Assembly: GCA_028284225.1 (NCBI GenBank)
Contig: JANQSD010000023.1
Location: forward strand, 98,050 to 162,049
Direction of reading: 5' to 3'
DNA from: Arenicellales bacterium
GTDB taxonomy: Bacteria; Pseudomonadota; Gammaproteobacteria; Arenicellales; JAHEKD01
Length of the DNA: 64,000 bases
Part shown: piece after piece, positions 25,723-34,755 of the stretch
Layout: each line of letters starts with the position of its first letter
How positions within the stretch are numbered: position 1 is the stretch's first letter
Notes under the pieces: model-generated
The model's database searches: none
What the model was told of the DNA's origin: nothing
The model's input: the letters and a program-made list of their open reading frames with translations, nothing else
Position numbers and translations under genes: made by a program

Positions 25723-26436
25723 ATGGAAAATTTACTAATCGTCGGCTTTCTATTTGGCCTTAGGCATGCAATCGAAAGCGATCATTTCGCAGCAGTTGCC
25801 AGTTTAACCACACAAAGTGCAAACGTTCATCAAGCTGTCAGAATTGGTCTGGTTTGGGGTTTGGGTCACACTATGACATTGTTTCTAATAGGTGGCATAG
25901 TGTTAGCTTTCGATTCAGTAGTGCCGGAGACTTTTTCTGCGTTACTTGAATGGTTTGTTGGCTTAATGCTGGTGCTGTTGGGAATAGATTTGATTCGTCG
26001 GATATGGAAGGAAAAAATCCATTTTCACTCTCATGCTCATTCCGACGGGGTAAAACATTTCCATGCGCATAGCCATAAGAACGAAACAAAACCGCATGAT
26101 CAAAGCCCACACGACCATTATCATTCTCGAAGATTCACTTATCGTGCATTTTTTGTGGGACTTATTCACGGGCTTGCCGGATCAGCAGCATTAATATTAT
26201 TGACATTAGGAACAACGCAAAGCCTGACTCTGGGCATGTTATACATTCTGATATTTGGTTTAGGTTCAGTTCTTGGTATGGGTGTCTTGTCATTCGTAAT
26301 TGCAATCCCAATACTTAGATGGAAACACATCAATAATGTCTATTCCTCAATTTGCATTCTTGCAGCATTAGTGACCATTTCTGTTGGCATTTATATTCTT
26401 TATGAAAACAACTCCATTCTATTAACACTAATTTAG
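25723..26436 (+). CDS. Nickel/cobalt permease, NicO/RcnA-UreH-like, His-rich
   Basis: A 237-aa protein with about six hydrophobic segments. The N-terminal HAIESDHFAAV matches the HX4D-type metal motif in the first helix of Ni/Co transporters, and a second histidine motif GLGHTM follows. A cytoplasmic-type loop (residues about 103-135) is dense in histidines. It lies 2 bp after cobK, so it likely supplies cobalt for B12; export of excess cobalt or nickel, as for RcnA, is the alternative. Two distinct metal transporters in one B12 locus is notable. Confidence 0.78.
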   Translation: MENLLIVGFLFGLRHAIESDHFAAVASLTTQSANVHQAVRIGLVWGLGHTMTLFLIGGIVLAFDSVVPETFSALLEWFVGLMLVLLGIDLIRRIWKEKIHFHSHAHSDGVKHFHAHSHKNETKPHDQSPHDHYHSRRFTYRAFFVGLIHGLAGSAALILLTLGTTQSLTLGMLYILIFGLGSVLGMGVLSFVIAIPILRWKHINNVYSSICILAALVTISVGIYILYENNSILLTLI

Positions 26437-26614
26437 AAACTCTGTGGTTAATATTGGTTGGAACTTTATCAGTAACTTCTAATCATCTTTTTATTGTATA
26501 GCTAATCCAGTAACCATTACACTGTTTGAGTATAGTGGTCTTGTATCAGCGATAACCTTGGGTTATTTGTTCTGGCAGGGATAATGTTAATCGTTGGTTC
26601 GGGTTTAATCCAGG

Positions 26615-27367
26615 TTACTCGCTTTCGGGCAAGCGGATGCGGTATTGATAAAGGTGCTGGTAGTGCGGCAGCATTCGCCGATATACACGTCGTACCCGTT
26701 CTGGTGATTCAGTAATATCTATATATTTACGTTTTTGAGGTGTTAACCCTGTTGATTTGGCCAGATTAGAATGAAAAGATCCGCCATCCCACCAGCTGTG
26801 CGCCGATGGATCACCGCCCGCCTCCCAGGTTAGGGCTTGTTCAATAAAAGGAATACCCACTGCCTCGCAGAAAGCTTTGGTCATACTATGAGGTTGCTCA
26901 AGCAGGTCATCGCTGTCAATAACAGGTGGTGCTTCACCATTAAGTGCGGTAATTAAATCAAACAATGCGCGCTGCTCAGGAAAACCCACTTCCAATTCGT
27001 CGAAGTCAGGCCATCTGGCATGCATAGATGTAATAGTCTTGGCCGGATCACGGATCAAAAACGCATGGGTGAAATGTGACAGAAATTTTGCAGTGACGAT
27101 GTGATTAATGTAATGTGGAAAATCCTTGATAAAAACCGGACTTTTTTCAGCCAAAGCCTGAATATCATCCCAGACACTTTCAATAGTTAAACCTTCAGTC
27201 GTTTTTTCGCCTTCGGTAAAACGTGGCCAGAGTGGGTCTTCACCTTGATACCAGGCTTCACCAAACGGTTCATGCAAGCATGTAAGATCATGGCGCTGTC
27301 GCATCATCCATTCAAACGCAGTAGAAGTGGAACGTGGTATTGCCCACAGTGCAATGATTTTATGCAT
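26615..27367 (-). CDS. Sulfotransferase family protein
   Basis: A 250-aa soluble protein. The PAPS 5'-phosphosulfate loop is seen at the N-terminus as WAIPRSTSTAFEWM, and the 3'-phosphate motif as RDPAKTITSMHARW near residue 130. This supports sulfonate transfer from PAPS to an unknown alcohol or amine. It is 11 bp downstream of the racemase-fold enzyme and likely co-transcribed. The stretch 26437-26614 upstream on the plus strand has no gene I can support. Confidence 0.75.
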   Translation of the reverse strand: MHKIIALWAIPRSTSTAFEWMMRQRHDLTCLHEPFGEAWYQGEDPLWPRFTEGEKTTEGLTIESVWDDIQALAEKSPVFIKDFPHYINHIVTAKFLSHFTHAFLIRDPAKTITSMHARWPDFDELEVGFPEQRALFDLITALNGEAPPVIDSDDLLEQPHSMTKAFCEAVGIPFIEQALTWEAGGDPSAHSWWDGGSFHSNLAKSTGLTPQKRKYIDITESPERVRRVYRRMLPHYQHLYQYRIRLPESE

Positions 27368-27378
27368 TGTTTACTCCC

Positions 27379-28209
27379 TTATGCCAATGATGAAAGAAGG
27401 CTGCCTTGCTTGGTCTCAGGTGCCAGTCCCAGGGTTTTGAATATACGCCAGTAAAGTGCGGTATCGTGTCCGATCACGGGGGCGCCAAGGCGTTTTTCCA
27501 GTTCAATGGCATAATGTACAGGCCGATAAGCCAGACCATCTGCTTTACGGTAGTTGCTCATCCCGTTAATCAAATAAGCATCGGCATCTACGGCCTGTTC
27601 CGCTACATAATCGAAAGACTTCCAGATCAGCTCATCATCAAAACACCAGATACAATCATCGACTTCCTGTTGGGTTTCGAACCAACCCTGATCGACAAAA
27701 TTCCCTGCCCAAATCACATCAAATCCAGCTTCTTTCAAAAAACCTACTGTGCCCAGGTACCAGGAGTCCGGATGATAGCAGGCGTTAAGTGCTACTTTTT
27801 CAATATTTCTGTCTCGTAATGCCTCCACCATTGCGTAACCCGCCATGTGAAAAGGAGTTTGATACTTTTCACTAAGCATTTCACAATGTTGACGAATGCC
27901 GTCTACTCCAATCCCGGAAGCATGCACCCAGTTACTGCCAACCTGGCCGCAGACATCAACACCGTTATTAGCCATACAATGAACAAAATCTTCCAGCATA
28001 TTGAAGTTTTGTTTGCGCTGATCAAGCCGATGGGCGTAGTCAGGCACATGCAACATCCAACCATGCACGCCGACAGACCGAGGAGCCATGCGCAGAAAAT
28101 CTGATGGTGCAGCGTCATAATCATGGGGGGGACAAGTGAATCCAACCTGATGTGGAAATAATTTTTTCCGAGGATCAGCCCATTTGGCCGGTTTTATATA
28201 ATCTGACAT
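27379..28209 (-). CDS. Maleate isomerase / arylmalonate decarboxylase-like protein (Asp/Glu racemase superfamily)
   Basis: A 276-aa protein. The pattern VGFTCPPHDYDAAPSDFLRMAP at its start, VDVCGQVGSNWVHASG near residue 97 and a late INGMSNYRK segment fit the aspartate/glutamate racemase superfamily, nearest to maleate isomerases and arylmalonate decarboxylases. Candidate catalytic cysteines are the one in VCGQVGSN and the one in NACYHPD. The substrate cannot be read from the sequence. It is paired with the sulfotransferase gene; neither neighbour names a pathway. Confidence 0.6.
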   Translation of the reverse strand: MSDYIKPAKWADPRKKLFPHQVGFTCPPHDYDAAPSDFLRMAPRSVGVHGWMLHVPDYAHRLDQRKQNFNMLEDFVHCMANNGVDVCGQVGSNWVHASGIGVDGIRQHCEMLSEKYQTPFHMAGYAMVEALRDRNIEKVALNACYHPDSWYLGTVGFLKEAGFDVIWAGNFVDQGWFETQQEVDDCIWCFDDELIWKSFDYVAEQAVDADAYLINGMSNYRKADGLAYRPVHYAIELEKRLGAPVIGHDTALYWRIFKTLGLAPETKQGSLLSSLA

Positions 28210-28491
28210 ATTAACTATTTGAACCCAGTATCAAACCATTTGGAAATTAGATTATAGTAGTTTTAAAACGATTGAATCCATGCCGTTTGCGCAAATAAAC
28301 AATATCAAAATTGATATGTTATCTATGCGAATCAAGCGTATAAAAACCAGGTTAAATTTATTCAGTCTAATGATTTAGTCAGAGCTCCCTGGCTTAGAAA
28401 CGCAATCATGTTTATAGTAGACTCAGGGTGTTATCGGCTGATTTTTTCGAAATTGATTTACTATGAAAGCTTATGCTTTATAGCTAGACAA

Positions 28492-29499
28492 ATGACAGAA
28501 ACTACTGAGAAAAAAGAGAATATTTCACCTGTGTGGAATTACCATCCGGATTTGCCTCTGGAATCCGTGCCGTATTGGCGTTGGCCACTAAGTCCATTAG
28601 CTATTTTGAAGTGGCTTTATGAAAACTTTCTAAGTTTTACAGATCGATTACTCTATATTATTTATGCCATTGTAGTGGCATTGTGGATCATGCCATTCAC
28701 TAGTGCCGAGGCAAGCTTGAGCTGGGATTGGGCACTGCTGATTTTGTTGCGTAACTATATAGCTGTGTTAGTGATTGTCGGTGGTTTGCATATCTGGTTT
28801 TACGGTATAGACGGACAGGGTAATCTACTACGCTATGATAACCGTCCTATTGACAAGCGTGGTGTCAAACGTTTCAAGTTCGGTTATCAAACCTGGGATA
28901 ATATGTTTTATACACTGGCCAGCGGTGTACCTATTGCCACACTTTGGGAAATCGGGATGCGCTATGCGTTTGCTGATGGTTTGATTCCAACGTTTTCCTT
29001 TGCTGACCATCCCGTGTGGTTTTTGCTTTTGTTTCCGCTGCTGACTATGTGGCAGGGTATCCACTTTTATTTTATTCATCGGCTCTTACATTGGCCGCCT
29101 TTGTATAAACATATTCATTCTGTGCATCACAGAAATGTTAATACTGGTCCCTGGTCGGGATTATCCATGCATCCGCTGGAACATATAATCTATTTCAGCC
29201 AATTGTTAATTTTCTTTGTCTTGCCCGCGCACCCGATGCACATTTTGTTTATTCTGCACTGGCAATTACTTGGCGCTCCGTCCAGCCATTCGGGCTATGA
29301 AGCAGTTTTTGCAAAAGATAAATCACGTTTGGTAATTGGTAGTTTTTTTCATCACCTACATCATCATTATTTCGAATGCAATTACGGTAATCCGGAGTTC
29401 CCTTTGGATAAATGGTTTGGCACCTTTCATGATGGCAGCGAACGAATGACTGTAATTACGAAAGAACGCACTTCACAAATGCACCGAAACAGGCAGTAA
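28492..29499 (+). CDS. Sterol desaturase / fatty acid hydroxylase superfamily membrane protein
   Basis: About 335 aa with several membrane spans and the three di-iron histidine boxes of the superfamily: HRLLH near residue 200, HSVHHRN near 208, and HHLHHHYFE near 283. Members hydroxylate or desaturate lipids, carotenoids or sterol-like compounds using O2. I chose ATG 28492 (TETTEKKENIS); an in-frame ATG at 28408 would add 28 residues. Neither has a clear Shine-Dalgarno site. The gap 28210-28407 contains no supported gene. Confidence 0.8.
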   Translation: MTETTEKKENISPVWNYHPDLPLESVPYWRWPLSPLAILKWLYENFLSFTDRLLYIIYAIVVALWIMPFTSAEASLSWDWALLILLRNYIAVLVIVGGLHIWFYGIDGQGNLLRYDNRPIDKRGVKRFKFGYQTWDNMFYTLASGVPIATLWEIGMRYAFADGLIPTFSFADHPVWFLLLFPLLTMWQGIHFYFIHRLLHWPPLYKHIHSVHHRNVNTGPWSGLSMHPLEHIIYFSQLLIFFVLPAHPMHILFILHWQLLGAPSSHSGYEAVFAKDKSRLVIGSFFHHLHHHYFECNYGNPEFPLDKWFGTFHDGSERMTVITKERTSQMHRNRQ

Positions 29500-29886
29500 A
29501 GAATAAGTTTAATCATTTAAGACTAAGTCTTCATTATTGTTGGGTTTTTCATGGACAGATTTATATTGCCTTATGTCAACGGGTGGAGCCTGGAATAAAC
29601 TGCCGGCATTATTTAAAGGGATGAATAGTGTTACGAGCTTTTCATTATTATTTCTCCAAAATTCTCAATTTTTTGTCGATATAGATTAGCATTATTTTAA
29701 TCTAGCAGGTAAGCTGAACTTCCTTTTGGCGTAAATCGTGTTACACCTCTGTCACTGTCAGACTAAAGATGGCTTTATTTCTTGAAAATCCTCTGACCAA
29801 GTCTTCCTGAATAATCTTGTCATAAATCGAACATTTCAAAGCACTAGCTAATTCAACTTAATCATGTTTGGCTTTATACTCGCCTG
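29500..29886. other. Intergenic region before the cyanophycin cluster
   Basis: 387 bp, AT-rich, with no coding frame I can support and no tRNA or riboswitch pattern. Near its left end is a short palindrome AAGACTAAGTCTT (29519-29531). At its right end is the promoter listed at 29852-29880. Confidence 0.6.
29852..29880 (+). promoter_or_regulatory. Promoter of the iadA-cph cluster, apparently leaderless
   Basis: TTCAAC (29852-29857) and TATACT (29875-29880), 17-bp spacing. The expected start point, 7 nt after the -10 element, is the A of the iadA ATG at 29887, and no Shine-Dalgarno site is present. The transcript would therefore be leaderless or nearly so. Confidence 0.4.
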
Positions 29887-31059
29887 ATGATTACATTGTT
29901 AAAAAATGCACATGTTTTTTCGCCCGGTGATGACGGTATTCAACATTTATTAGTTGCTGGTGGAAAGATTGTGTGGATTGGCGGTTCTATTCCTGAATTT
30001 AACATTGATTTGGGGGTCGAAGTTATTGATCTTGAGGGAGACAAAGTGATACCCGGATTAATCGATGCTCATGCCCATATAACTGGAGGCGGAGGTGAGT
30101 CGGGTTATAGTTCACGAGTGCCGCCTGTGAATTTATCGAAATTCACATCAGCCGGCGTTACTACGGTTGTCGGGGTATTGGGGACGGATGATGTCACCCG
30201 CAATACATCGACCTTAGTGACCCAGGCCAGAGGCCTGTGTGACCAAGGCATTACCGCGTATTGTCACTGTGGTGGTTATCATATACCTGTCACTACACTG
30301 ACCGGCAGTATACGCTCAGATATTGTTCATGTGGATAGAATCATCGGCGTCGGTGAAATTGCCCTGAGTGATCACCGTTCCAGTCAGCCAACACTGGATG
30401 AATTTTTACGAATTGCCAGCGAAACGCATGTGGCAGGAATCATGACCGGCAAGGCGGGCATATTGCATTGCCATATGGGCGATGGGGAGCGAGGTTTGGA
30501 GCTTATTAATCAAGCGCTCGATATTTGTGAAATTCCAGCCAGAGTGTTTAATCCTACCCATGTGAATAGGAATAAGCGTTTGTTTGAAGAGGCCCTGGAT
30601 CTGGTTAAGCGGGGTTGTACGATTGATGTAACTGCCTTTCCGGAATCAGATGATGAACCCGGTTATTTGGCTGCCGAGGCAATTCAAAAATATATAGAGG
30701 CCAATCTAGCTATGGATAAAATAACGATCAGTTCTGATGGCGGTGGTTGTTTGCCGGTGTTTGATGAACACGGCCAGGTGACGCATATGGGTGTAGGTGA
30801 TTCACAGGAACTGGCGCTTACATTGAAGCGGTTGCTTAATGATGGTTTCAGGTTGGAGCAAATCGTTCCGATTTTTACGTCCAATGTCGCAGATTTATTA
30901 AGATTTGCCACTAAAGGCAGAATCCAAATAGGTGCAGATGCAGACTTGGTAACACTTGATAGTGGTAATAGTATTAAAAGCGTTATGGCAATGGGCCAGT
31001 GGCATCGGTTTAACCATCAGCAATTGATTTATGGAACGTTTGAAAAGGATACAGTTTGA
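29887..31059 (+). CDS. iadA: Isoaspartyl (beta-aspartyl) dipeptidase IadA
   Basis: Amidohydrolase-fold zinc peptidase, 390 aa, that splits beta-linked Asp dipeptides; in this cluster the substrate would be beta-Asp-Arg released from cyanophycin. Zinc ligands appear as IDAHAHITGGG near residue 60, HCHMGDG near 200 and FNPTHVNRN near 221, and a late SSDGGG motif near 282. Overlap with the cyanophycinase gene (TTG start inside its end) shows co-translation. The general IadA role in repair of isoaspartyl damage is the alternative. Confidence 0.9.
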   Translation: MITLLKNAHVFSPGDDGIQHLLVAGGKIVWIGGSIPEFNIDLGVEVIDLEGDKVIPGLIDAHAHITGGGGESGYSSRVPPVNLSKFTSAGVTTVVGVLGTDDVTRNTSTLVTQARGLCDQGITAYCHCGGYHIPVTTLTGSIRSDIVHVDRIIGVGEIALSDHRSSQPTLDEFLRIASETHVAGIMTGKAGILHCHMGDGERGLELINQALDICEIPARVFNPTHVNRNKRLFEEALDLVKRGCTIDVTAFPESDDEPGYLAAEAIQKYIEANLAMDKITISSDGGGCLPVFDEHGQVTHMGVGDSQELALTLKRLLNDGFRLEQIVPIFTSNVADLLRFATKGRIQIGADADLVTLDSGNSIKSVMAMGQWHRFNHQQLIYGTFEKDTV

Positions 31060-31871
31060 GTAAGCAAAATTTTAACCGACAACAGGGCTATATCATTGCA
31101 ATCGGCGGCGGCGAAAACAAGAATAAAAAACCTGACATCCTGCGAAAGTTTACTGAATTATGTACTCAAGGCAATGCGCATATTGCAATTATTCCCACTG
31201 CCTCAGAACTAGAGGATACCGGAGCACAATATCAGCAGATATTTCATCGTCTCGGCGCTAAGCGAACAGATGTCTTAAACATCAAACGGCGTATTGATTG
31301 TGAAAGCCCGAGCATTCTCAAAATGATTAATTCAGTCGACGGGGTGTTTATCACCGGCGGTGATCAATCCCGCCTGGCGGATATTCTGGGCGGAACCAGT
31401 TTGGTCGAGGCTATGAAACAGGAAAACCTGCACGGTTTACACATTGCCGGTACTTCGGCAGGTGCTGCCTTTATTTCACAGACCATGATTGCCAGCGGCA
31501 AGAGCGGCAATACACCGCGACTCGGCATGGTTGAGATAACAAAAGGATCCGGACTGAGTAGTAAATTAATCATTGATCAACATTTCCGGCAGCGCCATCG
31601 TCTTGGACGTTTGATTACTGCAGTGGCTCAAAATCCTGAAAAAATCGGCATAGGCATTGATGAGGATACGGCTATTTTTATTGATCATAAGAATAAGTTT
31701 GAAGTTGCCGGTGGCGGTTGGGTTACGATTGTTGACCCAGCAGCATTGGAACTATGTGATATCAAATCAAACTTCTCCAAGCAGAAACTAAGTGTTGAAG
31801 GTTTAAAATTGCATATGTTAACCAGCGGCGATCAATTTGACATTGAGACAAGACAGGTGATGCTGTGTTAG
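31056..31871 (+). CDS. cphB: Cyanophycinase CphB
   Basis: Serine exopeptidase of family S51, 271 aa, that degrades cyanophycin to beta-Asp-Arg dipeptides. The nucleophile motif is IAGTSAGAAF near residue 133; GVFITGGDQSRLA near 98 and IGIGIDEDTA near 196 are typical. The start is TTG at 31056, with AAGGAT about 5 nt upstream, overlapping the iadA stop. It acts between CphA and IadA in the storage/release cycle. Confidence 0.92.
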   Translation: MSKQNFNRQQGYIIAIGGGENKNKKPDILRKFTELCTQGNAHIAIIPTASELEDTGAQYQQIFHRLGAKRTDVLNIKRRIDCESPSILKMINSVDGVFITGGDQSRLADILGGTSLVEAMKQENLHGLHIAGTSAGAAFISQTMIASGKSGNTPRLGMVEITKGSGLSSKLIIDQHFRQRHRLGRLITAVAQNPEKIGIGIDEDTAIFIDHKNKFEVAGGGWVTIVDPAALELCDIKSNFSKQKLSVEGLKLHMLTSGDQFDIETRQVMLC

Positions 31872-31905
31872 TCTAAGTAATTGAACAAGAGGAGGGTCTT
31901 TTTAG

Positions 31906-34695
31906 ATGCGAATAGTTTCCACGTCAGTGTATGAAGGGCCAAATATTTATGCCCTGTTTCCGGTTATACGGCACATTATTGATTTAGAAGAGTTAGAGCA
32001 TTGGCCGACGGCCAAGCTGGGCGAAGAATTTATCGACCAATTGGTTACCTACTTGCCGGGCCTGGAGGAACATGGCTGTTCGTATCGTGAGCCAGGCGGA
32101 TTTATTCGTCGAATGCGTGAAGACGAGGGAACCTGGTTGGGTCATGTATTTGAACATTTGGCTATAGAACTGCAAAATATTGCCGGCTCTGATGTGACCT
32201 TTGGCAAGACACGCTCAACTGACAAACCGGGGGAATATTATCTGGTTTACGAGTATGAGTCCAAAGATGTAGGCCTTGCGGCCGGTAAACTGGCGCTGGA
32301 TTTACTACAACATCTACTCCCACAGAACCTTAAATCCAGTGACGCCCCGGACGATGATTTTGACTTCAATGAAGAGCGCGATGATTTTATTCGTTATGCA
32401 CAAAGAAGGGCGCTGGGCCCAAGCACGGCATCGTTAGTCAAAGCTGCAGAAGAACGGGGTATCCCCTGGTTGCGTTTGAACGAGTATAGTCTGGTTCAAT
32501 TTGGCCATGGTCGTTATCAAAGGCGAATCCAGGCCACAGTGACCAGCGAAACACGCCATATTGCGGTTGAATTGGCGTCTGATAAAGAAGAGACTAATAA
32601 AATTCTTGCCGATCTTGGCTTGCCGGTTCCTAAACAACATCTAGTCTATAATCTGCGTAATGCTTTACGCGCGGCGGAGAGAATCGGCTTTCCGGTAGTA
32701 GTAAAGCCCCTTAATGCAAATCATGGCCGTGGTGTTTCAACCAATCTAAACAGTAAAGAGGAAGTTGAAGTTGCTTATGACAAGGCCAAAGAGCATAGCC
32801 GCTCGGTTATCGTTGAGAGCTTTATCGTGGGTTTAGATCATCGTATGGTGGTGATCAACGGAGAGTTGATTGCGGTTGCCAAACGTATGCCCGGGCATGT
32901 GGTGGGTGATGGTCAGCATACTGTTGAGCAGCTGGTCGAAATCGTCAATCAGGATCCAAGGCGCGGGGTTGGGCATGAAAAAGTCCTGACCCGGCTGGAA
33001 TTTGATCACCAGGCAGAACGATTACTGAAGCAAAGCGGTTACGATAAAGATACAGTGCTGGCAGACGGGGAAACGTTGTTTTTAAGAACAACTGCTAATT
33101 TGTCAACAGGTGGTACGGCCATAGATGTAACAGACATTGTTCACCCAGATAATAAAGAAATGGCAGCCAGAGCGATAAACGCAATTGGGTTAGATGTTGG
33201 CGGTGTTGATTTTCTGACCTCCGATATCAGCAAATCCTATCGCGAAACCGGCGGCGCAATTTGTGAGATTAATGCGGCACCAGGGTTTCGCATGCACGTG
33301 GCGCCAAGTGAAGGCACACCCAGAGATGTGGCAACCCCGGTGATTGACATGCTGTTTCCACCTGATTCGCCCAGCCGCATTCCAATAGCTGCAATTACCG
33401 GTACCAACGGTAAGACCACCACATCAAGAATGCTTGGGCATATCCTCAAGTTGGCCGGCTATACAGTCGGGATGACATCTACAGACGGGGTTTATATCGA
33501 TGGTCAGCTAAGTGTTGCCGGTGACATGACCGGTCCGACATCGGCAAAGATGATATTACGGGATCCGACTGTTGATGCGGCAGTGCTGGAAACCGCCAGA
33601 GGCGGCTTGCTTAGAAGCGGTTTGGGCTATCGTCAATCCAACGTGTCTGCCTGCTTGAATGTTAGTGCCGACCACTTGGGTTTGAGAGGGATTGATACGG
33701 TTGAGCAACTCGCAGAGGTTAAACGTGTTGTTGTGGAAGTGGCCAAAGATGTCGCCGTATTAAACGCCGATGATGTTTTGTGTTTGCAGATGGCGAGTTT
33801 TTGTAAGGCTGAGCGAATCTGCTATGTCACCATGAATCACAACCACCCGCTGGTCAAGGAACACATTCGAGCTAATGGCCTTGCTGTGGTGTTGGAAGAG
33901 GGCATGAATGGACATATGATTACTCTGTATGACAATGGCCAGCATATTCCTTTACTTTGGACTCATTTGATCCCGGCCACACTCGAGGGGCGGGCATTGC
34001 ATAATGTTCAAAATGCCATGTTTGCCGCTGCACTGGCTTATAGCATGAATATTAATCTTGAAAATATAAAGCATGGCTTAAGAACCTTTAATACCAGCTT
34101 CTTCCAGGCACCCGGACGCATGAATATTTTTGACGAGCATCCGTTCAAAGTCATTATGGACTACGCTCATAATCCGGCAGCTGTAAAAACTATTTGCCAG
34201 CTGGTTGATCGACTAGATGTTACTGGTAAGAAAATTATTGTTCTGTCGGCACCTGGGGATCGCCGTGATCAGGATATTGAAGAAATCGCTTCGATCGCTG
34301 CTGGCGGTTTTGATCATTATATTTGCCGGCGTGATGATAATCGACGTGGAAGAGGCAATTCTGAAGTCCCGGAATTATTAAAACAAACGCTAATAGGCAA
34401 CGGCGTCGGTGCTGATAAGATTCAAATTGTTATAGACGAAGTCGAAGCGAATAATACAGCACTAGAGAAAGCACAGGCCGGTGATTTGGTTCTAATTCTA
34501 TGTGATGCAGTGAGCCGCAGCTGGAAGCAAATCATTAGCTTTTCGCCGGATGAGAATATCGTTAGTGAGACAACTATTCCCTCGCATATTGCGGATTTAG
34601 ATCTTAATGAATATTTGGATTTTCAACTTGATGGTGATATTGAACTTATTCGCGACGAAAAAGGGGTTCGTTTGGCCAAAGAAGAAAATGACTAG
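31906..34695 (+). CDS. cphA: Cyanophycin synthetase CphA
   Basis: ATP-dependent non-ribosomal polymerase of the Asp backbone/Arg side-chain storage polymer. It has 929 aa, slightly long for the family. Domains: N-terminal recognition domain about 1-160, ATP-grasp domain about 220-490 (VVKPLNANHGRGVS, EINAAPGFRMHV), and Mur-ligase-like domain about 490-900 with P-loop ITGTNGKTTTSR near 497, ETARGGLLRSGLG, and DYAHNPAAV near 752. AGGAGG upstream gives a strong ribosome site. With iadA, cphB and the next gene it forms a full cyanophycin cycle. Confidence 0.94.
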   Translation: MRIVSTSVYEGPNIYALFPVIRHIIDLEELEHWPTAKLGEEFIDQLVTYLPGLEEHGCSYREPGGFIRRMREDEGTWLGHVFEHLAIELQNIAGSDVTFGKTRSTDKPGEYYLVYEYESKDVGLAAGKLALDLLQHLLPQNLKSSDAPDDDFDFNEERDDFIRYAQRRALGPSTASLVKAAEERGIPWLRLNEYSLVQFGHGRYQRRIQATVTSETRHIAVELASDKEETNKILADLGLPVPKQHLVYNLRNALRAAERIGFPVVVKPLNANHGRGVSTNLNSKEEVEVAYDKAKEHSRSVIVESFIVGLDHRMVVINGELIAVAKRMPGHVVGDGQHTVEQLVEIVNQDPRRGVGHEKVLTRLEFDHQAERLLKQSGYDKDTVLADGETLFLRTTANLSTGGTAIDVTDIVHPDNKEMAARAINAIGLDVGGVDFLTSDISKSYRETGGAICEINAAPGFRMHVAPSEGTPRDVATPVIDMLFPPDSPSRIPIAAITGTNGKTTTSRMLGHILKLAGYTVGMTSTDGVYIDGQLSVAGDMTGPTSAKMILRDPTVDAAVLETARGGLLRSGLGYRQSNVSACLNVSADHLGLRGIDTVEQLAEVKRVVVEVAKDVAVLNADDVLCLQMASFCKAERICYVTMNHNHPLVKEHIRANGLAVVLEEGMNGHMITLYDNGQHIPLLWTHLIPATLEGRALHNVQNAMFAAALAYSMNINLENIKHGLRTFNTSFFQAPGRMNIFDEHPFKVIMDYAHNPAAVKTICQLVDRLDVTGKKIIVLSAPGDRRDQDIEEIASIAAGGFDHYICRRDDNRRGRGNSEVPELLKQTLIGNGVGADKIQIVIDEVEANNTALEKAQAGDLVLILCDAVSRSWKQIISFSPDENIVSETTIPSHIADLDLNEYLDFQLDGDIELIRDEKGVRLAKEEND

Positions 34696-34755
34696 AACCT
34701 ATCTCAAACACTAGACGATGTATCAACAAGAGTAGGAATTTTGAGATAGATTCTA

